Source of the DNA: Fonticula alba
Taxonomy: Eukaryota > Opisthokonta > Rotosphaerida > Fonticulaceae
Direction: 5' to 3'
DNA: 37,228 bases
NCBI RefSeq assembly: GCF_000388065.1
Contig: NW_009242983.1
Span: 421,529-458,756 of the forward strand
Shown: positions 10,501-22,200 of the stretch, one piece after another
Position numbering within the stretch: the first letter of the stretch is position 1
Layout of the letters: the number at the start of each line of letters is the position of its first letter
The notes under the pieces: generated by a model
Told to the model about the DNA's origin: nothing
Databases searched by the model: none
Seen by the model: only the letters and a program-made list of their open reading frames with translations
Made by a program: the position numbers and the translations under genes

Positions 10501-12353
10501 GTGCCACCGCCAGCATGCCACCGCCCCAGGTGGCTCGGGCCGAGGCGCACCTCTCCTCGGGCTCGAGGGCCTTCGGTGACATCCGATACGCCAGCGTCAT
10601 GGGAAGCCTGCTGCGGCTGGTGGATGGCAGGATCCTGTCCGTGGGCCAGGTATGCGGGCACCGTGCTGAGTCCCCCGGCCCGGGGCACCCACTCCCCCTC
10701 TTTTTTTTTCTCCCGGCAGCTGGCTGACCCTCGGCTGGGTCGCTTGCGCCGGGAGGGGGGGGGGACATACGCGCAGGAATTCGATCTCCCGGCCGGGGCC
10801 GGGACCCTGCGCGCGCGCATGTCCCAAATGCTGGATGCCCGGTTGCGGCCGCTGCTGTCCGGGGTCCTGTCCATGCGTCGGCGGGTGGCGTTCCTGTATT
10901 TGAGCGTGCCACAGTGGGAGTTCCGTCTGCTGGGCGTGCCGGCGACGGTGCTGCTGCGGCTGCCGCCTCTGGCCTATGGCATCCGGCTGCCGGTGTACGC
11001 CGAGCGCGTCCCCCGGACCTTGGGGCGCGATGACATCCAAGTGCCGGGGCGGACAGTGCGCCTGCTCCGGGCGCACCTCCTTCAGGGCCACTCACCTGTC
11101 TTCCTCAATGGGCATTGGCAAATGACGTCCGTCGCCATGTGCCCCCCCCGGCCGCAGGGGCATGTGCCACGGGCGGTGGGAGCCGCGTGCCGGGGCGGGG
11201 CCGACCTTGGCGGGGCGGCGGCGACCGGGCGGGAGGTTGTCGCGAAAGGCTGACCCCCTTTGCCGGATGGCGGGCCGGCGCGCCGGGAGCAGGCCCCACT
11301 GTGACCCGGCCTTCGGCCTGCCAGACGACCACCTTCTCTTGGGGTCGGACATGCGCCCGACCCCCGACAACACCCTGATCTTGGAGGCGGCGCAGCCGCC
11401 GGAGCTGCTGGCCGTCGCCTGCCTCCTGAAGGCAGACCAGGGGCTTGGCCAGGGGCGGCGGTTGGACCCCGGCCAGCTGGAGGCCCAGCTGTACCAGGGC
11501 CTTCCCGAGGGGAATGTCCTCCAGAAGCACCAGGTCCGCAGGCATGAAGGCCGCCCGGTGGGCTTTGGCCCGCTGGGGGCGTGTGACCAACTTGCTGCGC
11601 CGTACTCCGGCAACGCACCGTCATGCTGCGCGGCGAGGCGGGCGCCCTGGACCACGGGCGCCCGCGACGGGTGGGCGTGGCGTCCACCTGGCAGGCGGAC
11701 ACGGGGTATGCTTGTCGGCCGGCGGGTGTCCTGCTGCCGGGGCGCACGCGGGTGCTCCTTTGGACGGCGGATGGCGAATGGGGCCTGGCCGCGCGGCCGC
11801 ATGGTGTTCCTGGGGGGCCGACTCGGTGGGGGGTCTGAGGCCCTTGTGCCCGCTGCTGGGCCTGTCGAGCGATGTTTTCCCATCCCTGTGCCATGCGCTT
11901 GGGCTTTCGGACTGGCTGCTCGGCGGGTATCTCTTCCTCCAGTGTAACTCCCGGCTCTTTCTGGCTCGGCAGGGGCGGATGTGCACCCTGTCCCGGGGGT
12001 GGTGCGCCTTTGCCGGGGCTTCCATGCGTATGTCTGCTCGGCCGCCGAGGGGGTCACGCTCCTGCACCATGCGCGGCCGCCGTATTGCTGGAGGTGGTCC
12101 ACATGCGCGTGGATCGGGGCCGAGGCCGATGTCCATCTCCCCGGGCCTGGTGCGGGACCTGCGGGCGGCCTTCATGGATGGCAGTGTGGCCTTGCTGGAG
12201 CGGCGGGCCGCTGGCGCCGGGTACTGGGCGGTCCTTGTGCCGGAGCTGCTCCTCGATGCCGATGGCATGGCCATGCCCTGTGGCATGCTTCGACCGGGGA
12301 GGACGCGCCTGTGCGTGCGCATCCCCCGGGCCCGGAGCCGACTTCGCCGTTGA
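7576..12353 (+). pseudogene. decayed tandem duplicate of the ten-exon gene
   Basis: Segment by segment this region encodes peptides homologous to the upstream gene, in the same order: PFAALEAALRGALAGRG (about 7960), SLDVPLAPVGGPAARVLATR (about 8506), RVARLVDRDF (about 9170), GVARFTARGALFDVW (about 9440), RRWLLVV (about 10100), RVTLGAW to RILSVGQ (10443-10650), LRAHLLQGHSPVFLNG (about 11065) and the final-exon match DGSVALLERR (about 12178). The frame changes inside segments that are single exons upstream: about 9650, 9980-10280 and repeatedly between 11970 and 12150. An in-frame TAA stands at 9381-9383. The site matching the exon 2 acceptor reads CG instead of AG (8245-8246), and the site matching donor 5 reads GC (9851). 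A non-functional copy is the simplest reading; the left boundary is uncertain and a T-rich block (about 7447-7490) precedes it. Confidence 0.75.
9079..9114. repeat. (CA)n microsatellite
   Basis: An imperfect CA run of about 36 nt sits in the pseudogene segment that corresponds to intron 3 of the upstream copy. The upstream intron has no such repeat, so it arose after the duplication or was lost upstream. Confidence 0.9.
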
Positions 12354-13075
12354 GTGTTGCCTACGTGTGGGAGGCCGCCGGGCCCGGTGGCTGATCCCCG
12401 GCCGGGGAGCCGGACGATACGTCGGTGGCGCGGCTCGTGCTTTGTCGCGGGCTTCAGGCGGGCTTATGTGCCCGTGGTTGAGAGGTGCTGAGGGCGGGGG
12501 ACAGGGAGCCGACAGGGCTGAGTGACTGGCAGATCGGGGGGGGGGTCTTCAGGGCGGCGGACCTGAAGAGCAACATGACTTGGGAGGCAGCATCGAAGGG
12601 CCGACATGGGTTCTTCGTCCGGGTCCGCCCTGGCTGCTTGTGGGTCTGTCGTCGACGAGGCCTGTTCGGGGGAGGGTTCTCTGCCGGCTGCGGATGCCCG
12701 GCGACTGTCTGAGTCATTTCGCGTGCATGAAGTACCGGCAATGGAAGGCCGGTGGCCGGTGGCGGCAATCGGCGACGATGGTGGTCGCCCGGATGGAGGC
12801 GTGCTATGCGCTGGGCTGTGGCAGAGCCTCCGGGATGTGTGGCGCTGCCCAGCCTGTCACATTTCCATCTCTGGGCCGGGGCAAGGGTAAGGCTCTGGGC
12901 CGGCACCCTCCCCCCAGCGAGGCACATCTTGTATGGTTGTGTGTGGCCGAGAGAGTGCGAGTGCAGTCTCCAGGGCAGGGCAGAGGGACGCGAGGGGGTC
13001 GGGCAAAAGAGGCGAGGGTGGGCTGAGGGGCCGATGAAGGCCGGCATGCGTCAACAAAGAGCCCGCCGGGGCTGT

Positions 13076-13076
<1 letters not shown>

Positions 13077-13108
<32 letters not shown>
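13077..13108. repeat. (CA)16 microsatellite
   Basis: Sixteen perfect CA units lie in intergenic DNA about 310 nt from the 3' end of tRNA-Lys. Confidence 0.93.
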
Positions 13109-13110
<2 letters not shown>

Positions 13111-13407
13111 GGACATCAGTGATGCTGGGCGATCCGCACCCCCGGCCACCACACGGCGGGCGTGGCATGGATGTCCGGCCAGGCGGATCCTTTCATCTGA
13201 TCGAGGCCTGCCTGTCCGGAGTCGGGGCCGGCGGGGATGCACATGGGGGGTGCACTGGCGCATCGACCTGCGTTGAGGCGCACACGGGCGCCCGGTTGCA
13301 TGGGTGTCGCGGCGCGTGAGCGCCCGTGTTTTGGTGCGTGTGTCCCCCGGGGCGCGGAACAGGCCGCTGGGCGCCCGAGTGGAGGCCGGGAAGATGGCGC
13401 GCGTGGC

Positions 13408-13411
13408 AAAA
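13408..13411 (-). terminator. Pol III terminator of tRNA-Lys
   Basis: A minus-strand T4 run (AAAA on plus) begins 7 nt beyond the discriminator base of tRNA-Lys. Confidence 0.75.
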
Positions 13412-13417
13412 GAAGGA

Positions 13418-13490
13418 AGCCCACTGTGGGGCTCGAACCCACGACCCTGGGATTAAGAGTCCCATGCTCTACCAACTGAGCTAAACAGGC
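13418..13490 (-). tRNA. tRNA-Lys (anticodon CTT)
   Basis: This is an intronless cloverleaf on the minus strand. The acceptor stem GCCTGTT pairs with AGTGGGC with three G-T wobbles, the D-arm is GCTC/GAGC, the anticodon stem TGGGA/TCCCA encloses CTCTTAA with anticodon CTT, and the T-arm is GTGGG-TTCGAGC-CCCAC. It reads AAG. The acceptor stem is wobble-rich and the base in the discriminator position is T, slightly unusual, but all other features are canonical. Confidence 0.95.
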
Positions 13491-13517
13491 TTGTGGTTAT
13501 GCGCACTCGCGCGGACC

Positions 13518-13525
13518 TAAAAAGG
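13518..13525 (-). promoter_or_regulatory. TATA-like element upstream of tRNA-Lys
   Basis: On the minus strand CCTTTTTA lies 28-35 nt before the tRNA-Lys gene. It is the only AT-rich run close by. Confidence 0.4.
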
Positions 13526-16276
13526 CCTGGTCTTGCGCGGGCGCCAAGGCCGCCAGCCGGACAGAGACGCCCTGTGGGAGGAGGAAAAAAAGCCTCGCGA
13601 CCCGGCCGACACATGGGGTCGGGTGGCCGGGGCTGGGTGCCTCGTTTCCTCTTCCATGGCACCGGCTTCTGCCCGCCGGGAAGAGCCCCCGGCAGGGGGC
13701 CGGGTGCTGGATTGACCAAGACAGAGCAGGGCCAGCGGGTCGGGCGATGGCGTTCGCCGGCCTACCTGCCGAGGGCGCACCGGATCGCCGGATGCCCGGC
13801 GCCGGGGGGCGGTGTACTGTGGCACGAGGCGATCGGTGACCCTCGGGTGGGCATTGGCCTCGCCGGTGCTCGAGTGTGGGGGCCCTGCTGGGCGGGTTTT
13901 TGCAGACCGGCCTCGCACCTCGGGCGAGATCCACAGGAGCCATGCGCGCGCCCGTTGGGGTGTCGGGCTCCTCGGGAAAAAGGCACGGTAGGGAGGGAGT
14001 CGGGCCCCGCCTCGCACGAGGCTGCCACAGAGCGAGCGGCCTTGTCGGGGGCACGCCCATGCCGCGGCGGTCGGCCGGGTGAGGTGGGCAGATGGGTACC
14101 ATTGCCAGGGACACCAACAGCCAGGCGCCTCGGGTCAAGATCGCGGAATGGGGCGCTGAACGAGGGTGGCGGGGTGGGTGGCTTCCCAGGACGGGAGGGC
14201 CGACAGGGCACGCTTAAGGGGGGGCTACCGTCTTGAGAGCACACACCGCATGGGGGGTTGCTTTGGGACGCTGGCGCGGGCGCACGGGCGCGTGTAGGGC
14301 CTCTCACGCGAGGCGCATCGCTTGGATGCGGCCCCCTGTGTGCTGGGTGTCCCTCAGAATGCATGATCCGGCACAGGCACCGGCGCCCAGGCGGAGGGCT
14401 CGAAGGCCCGGCCGAGTTTTCCCGGGGCTGCGCGGCGGCGGGCCACTGCTGCCCGTGCGTCTGCCAGCATCGACGTGGCCTTCCATGGCAGTGCGCCACG
14501 CTGGAGTGCCCCGAGGGGGCATCATCCTCGGCCAGGGCTCCTAGCGTCTACGGTGCCTGCCACAGCAGTGTAAACGGGGGGGGGGGCAGAATATCCTCGA
14601 CATCGACACCATGCCGATTGGGGGCGTCCGCACTGATTGAGGACCACTGTCATCGATGTGCATCTTCTCTGAGGGGGGGGCGGCGTGGAGCGACAGGTGG
14701 GTGCGCGGTGATATGTCCCCAGTGCGGCGATGGGCGTGATAGGGGGGGATTGCGGCGCCGGAGCCACACATGCAGGGGCGCGGGCGTGCCAGGGGCACAG
14801 TGGTGCGATGAGGCGCGGGAAAGGGGTGCGGGGTGTATTTGCCCGAAGTCCCGAGGCAGGTGCGGCTGCCTGCACATCGAACAAAGCCCCGAGCCGGGTG
14901 CACGACTCCCGGGCCAGTTGTAGTGCGTTCGGCGTGGGTGGAATGTGCCGGGGGCCCAGTCCGTCTCCAACCGCGGGGCCGTCCTCGGTAAGATCAGCAG
15001 CAGGTGGGTGGGTGCACCCCGTGCAAGGGCGGAGAGGGGGGATCTGGAGCGCTTGCCTGGGCTGCTTGCCGGAGATCGACCACGTCCCAGAGCGGAGACG
15101 CAGCTTGTTGAGGGTGTGGGAGAGGCGCAACAGGTGGAGCAGCATCGAGAGCTGACACCGAGGCGCAGGGGAGCGACCCGGCAAAGGGGAGGGCGGGGCA
15201 GTTCGGGCCGGCCCCGGCGGCCTGGGCTGAGGCCCACGCGCCGGGTGGGGCATTCCCCGCCGGCCGGGGCCATCCTCCCGGCATGGGGCAAGCCTCGCCA
15301 AGGGAGGAAACCCGTGGCCCTGGCGAGAAGTGGACCGGGGCCAGGAGGCCAAAGGGGGGCTCTAAAGGGGGCAGGCGACGAGGACGACAGAAGAGAAAGA
15401 AGCGGACCCAGAAGCCAGGCAGGCTCCCCGGGAGATTTAGGCGGAGGGATGCCCCCGTCCCTGGGGCGGTAGACGCCGGGGACCGTGGCCTCGGTTGCCA
15501 GCGGGGCGACGCATCCCCGCCTTGTGCAGGGCCACGGAGCCTGACACGGATCACCAGCGGGAACGGCCGGGGGGGGGGGGGGGGGGGGAGGCCAAGAGCC
15601 GCTCGCTGGGGAACACCCGGCTCGGAGATTGGGACTGGCGGGCCAATTGCCCGTGAGTTGGCATCTCGCAGTGGAACACGACGAACAGGCGCCCACACCG
15701 GGAAAGGCCCGCCCGAGGGCCAAACGGGGAATAAATAATGCCCGGAATTTGCCCAAGTGCCGGCGCCTGTGTGGCACGTGGCACACCAATGCGCCACACG
15801 GAGGCGCGCGGCCCAACTGTGGGGGGTGATTGTTCGCGCGCATGGGTCCCACCTCCGGCCGGGAACTCGGCCCCCGCCATACCAGTCATCGGGGAGTGGG
15901 GATCAGCCTGGGCCGGAACCCGGGTCCCAACATCCCCCCGCCCCCCCCCCATCCTCTCGGGAAGTGCCCCCCTGGACGACGGACTGTTGGGGCTTGGTGC
16001 CGGCGTGGGACCCCGCGCGGCCGGCGGCGCGGGCCCTTGCGGAGGCCGGCAACGCCTGCGCCCGGCAGGCGCGTCTGCGGACCCTCGGACCGGGAATGCC
16101 GGACAGCCAGGGGAGGACACGCACACGCCAGCCAAGTGCCTACTGTCACCGCCAACAAGAGCCGCCGGGTCCTGGGCGTTGGCGAGAGGCGCCGGCGGAC
16201 ACATCCACCTCCGCTCGCCTCGCCTCCTCCACTACTCTTTTGCGCTTGCTTCTTTTGACGGCCATCACTGGATGGA
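13526..16276. other. intergenic region before the first receptor kinase
   Basis: Frames are open on both strands but low-complexity, with no domain and no consensus splicing that would extend them. Notable contents are a G11 run at about 14577, a G20 run at 15569-15588, an AT-rich island around 15729-15740 (GAATAAATAATG) about 540 nt before the kinase start, and a pyrimidine-rich patch at 16228-16258 just before that start. Confidence 0.5.
15569..15588. repeat. G20 homopolymer
   Basis: Twenty consecutive G residues make this the longest homopolymer I noted in the window. It may form a quadruplex and its length may be a sequencing or assembly uncertainty. Confidence 0.9.
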
Positions 16277-19200
16277 ATGCAGTGTCACCCCATGGTGGAC
16301 CCCCGGGCCGCGACGGCCGGGAGCCGTCGGCACCCGCCGGGTGGTCGCCTGGCCGTCCTGGTGCTATGGCTGCTGCTGGCCATCGCCAGCATCCGCGGCG
16401 AGGACATCTACTTCCATGCGGCGGTCCACCGGGTGTCCAGTACCCCCGGGAAGCTGACCTTCACCCATGCATATGGAGCCCCCTCCTTCGTCGGGTCCCG
16501 GGAAACCAAAACACGCTATACGCTCCAGCGCCAGGTGAATCTCCCGGAGAAGACGCCGGAGAAGCGCTGGGGCCTTTTCTTCGGTGCCGAACGCCTGATG
16601 CTATCCTGTCCGCGGGCTGACAATCCCGGCACGGCGGACCTGATGCTCCTCCCCTGGTCGGCCTACCCGTACTTGGTGGTGGTCGAGCACACCCGGACCA
16701 CGGTTGCCCTGTTCACCGAGGAGGAAGTGTACCAGCTGCCGCGCCCGGACATCGAGCTCCTGGCCGGGATCCCGCTGTCCGGGGATGCCGTCCTGCTCCT
16801 GGGCCTGATCGGCCAGCTGGACCAATCGCGGCTGCCGTTCCTGGCCCGCCTCGATGCCGACGGCCTGACGGTATTTCCCTGGTACCTTGGTCCGATGGAG
16901 GCCGGCCCGGGCTTCGGGGCAGCCGGCACCGGGACGAGTGTCTTCCTGGGGGCCGGCACCCGACTGATCCGGCTCAGCTCGGGTCCGGGTAGTATGACAG
17001 TCGACTTGAAAGAAGTCGAGACCCCCAGTCGGATCTTGGGCCTGGCCGTGACGCGAATCATGACCCCGGCCGCCACGTGCCCCGATGGGCCGGACGTCGT
17101 CGTCCTGCTGGCAGACCAGAAGGTCATGGTGTATTCCTGCTTCGGTGGCACCGGTCCGACGGGCAACCACAGCGTGGACCTGCGGCCGGAGGTGCCGCCC
17201 GCTGGCTCTCGGATCCTGGCCCCGGAGGCCGCCGTCTTGACCGACCGGCCGGCTCCGTTCTACATCCTTTCGCCGGGTGCGGCGGATCCGCGCCTGCGCG
17301 CATGGCAAGTGTCATCCGTGGGGACGCAACTCCGGCTCAGCCGCGTGGCCTTGCCCCCGGTGGCGGCTGATAACCTTGCCGGTGTGGAGCTGGCCCGGCT
17401 GGTCGGCACCGCCGGCGACCCGGTCGAGTGGACCCTGGCAGCGGCGAGCACGGCCCTCTTCTCCTCGGCGGCCTTCCGGTGCCCGGACGACCGGAGCATC
17501 GTCTGTGACAGCGCCAACCAGATGACCGGGCATTCGCGCGGGTGGACCTGCGCGCCGCGCCACGCCGAGTCGCCCTATGTGTCGGCCACGCACCTGTGCG
17601 CCGGGTGCGCCAACGGCTCCTTCCTGGACCGGCCGATCGGTATGTCCCGCCTGGGTGTCCTTCGGCTTGCCTCCCGGCCGGGCCCTCCGGCCCTGCGCGG
17701 CCCTTGTCTTCCGGCTGATCTGGCCCCCTTCTTCGCGGTGCTTCCCTCCTGACCGTCGACATGCCCCCCCCCCTCCTTGAATCAAGACGAGCCACCGCTG
17801 GCCACCAGCATGCACGTGTGTCGTGCTTGTCCGCATGCGAATTGCTTGACCTGCAATTCGGCGAACTGCCTGGTATGCGCGTCGGACTTCCGCCTGGAGG
17901 CAAGTGCCCCGGATGGCAGTACCCGGTGTGTGGCCAGCTGCTCGGCCGGCTTCAGGGAGCTGGCCGGCGTGTGCTGTCCGGAGTCCAGGCACATGGCCCG
18001 GGCCAGCCTCTCGAGCCCGACGGCCGAGTCGCTGCCGGGCCTGGCCCTCGGCGACCGGGTGACCTTCGTCGGCGAATCGTGGCTCTCGGTGGACGAGCTC
18101 ACCGGGCGGCCCATCCTGCCGGGTCTCGGCAGCCCGTCGGTGTCCGGGGTGCTCATCTTCACGGAGCTCCGAAAGAGCTACTTCCTGCCGCGCATGCATG
18201 TGGGCATGGTGGACAAGCCGCCCCTGCGGGAAATCCACCTCTTCGCATCGCCACCGGCGACAATGGTCACCGCCTCGGTGGAGGTGGGCCCCTTCCTGCA
18301 TGCGGGGCAGCTGTTATATTTGGTGTTCGTGTGCACCTCCGAGAAGGCGGCCTACCAGGCCTGGCTGACATGTGCCCAGGCCACCGGGCCCTGCATCGCC
18401 GACGAGCCTCCGGGCCTGGGACAGGGCCCGTCGACCGGCTGTTCCGCGCTTCGGCGTCTGGATGCCGGGGGGTTTGCCCTGAAAAATGCCAGCCTGAATG
18501 GGGCTCGGTACCGGGCCAACCCGGCCACCCGGTCGGTGGAGCTGGTCTCGCCAATGAGCAGCGGGTCGGTCACGCTCCCCGTGGTCCCGGCCACCGGGGC
18601 CCGGGCCGCGCCCGCCCATGGCGCGTGGCTCCTGTGGACCGCCTACGCGCAATTGCCGAGCCTCCTGCCGCAAGCTCTGCTGGAGGGCCTGTTCTTTCGC
18701 CGGGAGCCCTTCGATGGCCGTCTGTTGGCGAACCCGCCGAGCATGGCCAACAATCACCATACCGTGTTGGTTCTCCCTCGGCCGACCCCTTCCGATCCTG
18801 CAGCCCCGATGGAGGTGGTCTTGCCGTATGTTGTCGGGTCCGAGTGGGTGGTCCTCCGGGTGCCCGGGGAAATGCTGGTCAGTGGCCGGCCCTCCGACTT
18901 GCCGTATGGGAAGCAGGTGCTCGGGGTGCTGCCCGGGCCGGTGCCCCCGCCGAAGGCCCCCCATGAGAATGTCCACTTTTATGGGGTCCCCCTCAGCGAC
19001 TTGGCCCTGGGCCCGGAGTATCCCAGCGCGCTGGTGCTCCTGGGTCGGGAGTTTTTCGGGCTGTCGCTGTTGCATTGCCCGAATCGGCCGCGGCAGCCGT
19101 GCGCCCTGCAGCCGGCCGTCTTCGGGGAATTGCCGTCATCCATGCGGATCCCGGAGCAAATGGCCCTCTGGGGCCCGGTGGTGTCGTCAGACTCGGCCCC

Positions 19201-22200
19201 CGCCGCCAGCGCCGCCACCAGCACCGGCCGGTCGCTCAGCTTCTTGGCCTTCTCGCCGGCCACCGGGCCCTTGAACTTCTCGGTGGCGCTGGAATGCCCG
19301 ATTGGGACATTCGGCCCGGCGTGTGACCCGTGCGATGGGCTTTGCGTCGAGTGCACCGGCCCCGGCCCGACGGCATGCACGGCCTGTCGATACTGGCTGG
19401 CCGGGGCCCCGGAAGGGTGCTTGGCCGAATGCCCGGCCGGCACCCTTCCAATGGCCGGCGGCCAGTGCGGATGCCCGGGCCTCTGCGAAGCATGCAGCCT
19501 CAATGGGGCCGGGGAGACCGTGTGCGATCGATGCCTGCCGGGCTATGGCCTCGACATGAGTGGGCCCGAGTTGGACCGGTGCCTGGCGTGCGACGAGGCG
19601 TGCGAGACGTGCGCGCGGCCTGGCGACCCGGGGGCCTGCACCACATGCCCGGCCGCGGCGCCGTGGCTGCATGGGGGGGCCTGTGTGAGCGCCTGCCCGG
19701 CGGGCATGTGGCCTGACAGCGGCGTGTGCCGGGTGTGCGCGCCTGGCTGCTTGGACTGCTCATCGACCGGCCAGTGTGTCCGCTGTGCGGCCAGGCACTT
19801 CCTGCAGCAGGGCGGCCCGGGGTGCATTCCCTGCGATGGGTCCTGCGCGGCGTGTGACAATGGGTCAAGCTGCTCGGCCTGCCAGTCGGGCTTGGTGTTC
19901 CTCGGTGTCGACGAGCAGGTGGCATCCCTGTGTGGCAGTGCCTGCCTGCCAGGGGAGTACATCCACCAGGGCCGGTGTGCCAGGTGCCATGACAGCTGCC
20001 AGCTGTGTGCCGGGGAGGCGACGGCCTGCCAGGTGTGCGCCGAGGGCTTCCGGTGGTCAGATCGGCCGCCAGGAGGAGGTGCCACCGAGCCGTGCGTGCC
20101 TTGCAGCCAGCCGGGATGCACCACCTGCACGGTGGACGCCTGCCTGGCCTGCCGGTGGCCGCTGGTGCTGGATGGCCATGGCGGCTGTGTGGCCGACTGC
20201 CAGGCCGGCACATACTCGAATGGCGAGTCTTGCCAGCCGTGCGATGTGTCCTGTGCCACGTGCATCGGCCCGGCTGCCAGCCAGTGCGACAGCTGTGCCC
20301 CGGGGCTGGACTTCCTGGCGGACGGCCCCGGCCGGGGGGCCTGCATTTCGGGCTGCGTCGATGGGCAGTACCGGCAGGGGGCCACCTGCCAGCCGTGCGA
20401 CGCCGCGTGTGCCACATGCAATGGCCCGTCGGACAGGGATTGCTGGCGCTGTATGGACGGCGTGCTCCAGGGGACCGAGTGTGTGCAGGATTGTGCCACG
20501 GGACATGTGGCCCTCGCCGGGCGGTGCCTCCGGTGCCATGCGTCCTGCGAGGCGTGTGCCGGGACCCGGAGCACCGAGTGCACCACATGCCCGGGCCATT
20601 TGCTGCGACTGCCGGCCAACCCGGGGCTGTCGCACTGCCTGCCATCCTGCCCGGCCTCCTACCACACCTCGGCCTCGGGGTGTGTCGCTTGCGGGGACCA
20701 TTGCACCCGTTGCCCGGAGTCGGTGGATGCCTGTGCCATGTGCAATCGGGGGTGGCTGCTGGCCGGGCCGGCGTGTGTGGCCACTTGCCCGGCCGGGGCT
20801 TCGGCCCAGGGGCCCATGTGTGTTTGGTGTCATGAAGAGTGTGCCACATGCTATGGCCCGGGGGCGGACCAGTGTTTGAGCTGCCCGGCCGGTGCTCCGA
20901 TCTTGTTCGGCGACCGGTGCCATGAGGCCTGCCCGGCGGGGACTTTCACCGAGGATGGCATTTGCATGCCGTGCAGCTCCACCTGCGGCTCCTGCTCCGG
21001 GCCCGGGCCGGAGGCGTGTACGGCGTGCTCCGGCGACCGGGCCCTTCACCAGGGGGCGTGCACATTGGCCTGCCCACGGGGCACCTTTGCCGAGGAGCAT
21101 GTGTGCCTCGAGTGCCGGTCCTCCTGCGCCACTTGCGCCGGGGCGGATGCCTGCACGAGCTGCCCCGGCGGGTACATGCTACAGCCGGATGGGTCTTGCG
21201 CGGCTGCCTGCCCGGAGGGGTGGCATGCGTGCATGGGCTCCGGCCGGTGTGTCGCCTGCCCGGCCGATTGCCTCCGGTGCGAGCTCCTCCGCGGGGAGGA
21301 TTGTCCCACGGGGTGTACCCTTTGCATGGAGGGCTTTGTCCGGACCGGGGACACGTGCGCCCGGGCCTGCCCGGCGGGCCAGTATCAGCATCCGATTGAC
21401 CGGGCGTCCTGCTGGCCGTGTGGCCCCGAGTGCGCCACGTGCTTCGGCTCGGGGGACTTTTGCACGGGCTGCCGGTCGGGCTTCCTGCACCCGAGCCGGG
21501 GCACCTGTGTGGACACCTGCCCGGCGGGCTCGGCCGTGGTTGATGGCATGTGTGTGGGGTGCTTCGCCGGGTGTGAGCGCTGCACGGCGGCCGCCGGCGG
21601 CGGCGAGCTTGAGTGTGCTCTGGAGGATGGACGGCCGCCTGCCTGCCCGGATGTCCGGACCTGTGACCAATGCCTGCCGGGGCTGCTGCTGCTGGAGGCG
21701 ACCTCCTGTGTGGAGGCCTGCCCGGCGGGCTACTACGCCGATGGGGGCCATGACGCGGGCTCTCCGGCCACTTGCCTGCCATGCCACGAAAGTTGCGCGG
21801 ACCTGTGCGTCGGCCCGGGCAGGGCCGATTGCCGGGGTCCCCGAGGCAGGCCCGGCTCGTCCGTGGGCCTGGCCGTGGGCCTGGCCGTGGGGCTCCTGCT
21901 GCTGGCCATCTTGCTGGTGTTGCTGGCGGTGCTGCTACGACGCCACCGGGCGGCAGCTCGGGCCACCGGCTCGAAGAGCCTGGACACGGAGGACGCCACC
22001 ATGCTGAATACCATCGTCGAGTTGGCTCTGCCGGGGGCCCTCCTGGTGAGCGTCGACATGGACTTCCGGCCGCTGGCGGACAAGCAGCTGGGCGCCGGCA
22101 CGCAGGCGTCGGTGTATGCGGCGCAGGCGGTCGGGGCCGGGGTCGGGGCCCGGCTGGGCTGCCCGGACGTGGTGGCCGTGAAGAGGATGAAGGCCGACCC

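Larger units (their letters stand above)
12354..13417. other. intergenic stretch, no supported gene
   Basis: Several frames are open for 70-200 codons, but none has a recognisable domain and none continues by consensus splicing. The region contains the (CA)16 repeat at 13077-13108 and several short G runs. Confidence 0.5.

Noticed and set aside
15730-15735. AATAAA as a poly(A) signal
   Set aside because: No plus-strand gene ends upstream of it within a reasonable distance, so it is mentioned only as part of an AT-rich island.
14522-15852. Overlapping minus-strand frames of 276 and 400 codons before receptor A
   Set aside because: They cross the G20 run and have Pro-rich, domain-free products in conflicting frames.
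19500-20849. 449-codon minus-strand frame rich in His, Pro, Thr and Cys
   Set aside because: It is the antisense shadow of the Cys-rich repeats; the TGC/TGT periodicity of the repeats generates the biased composition.
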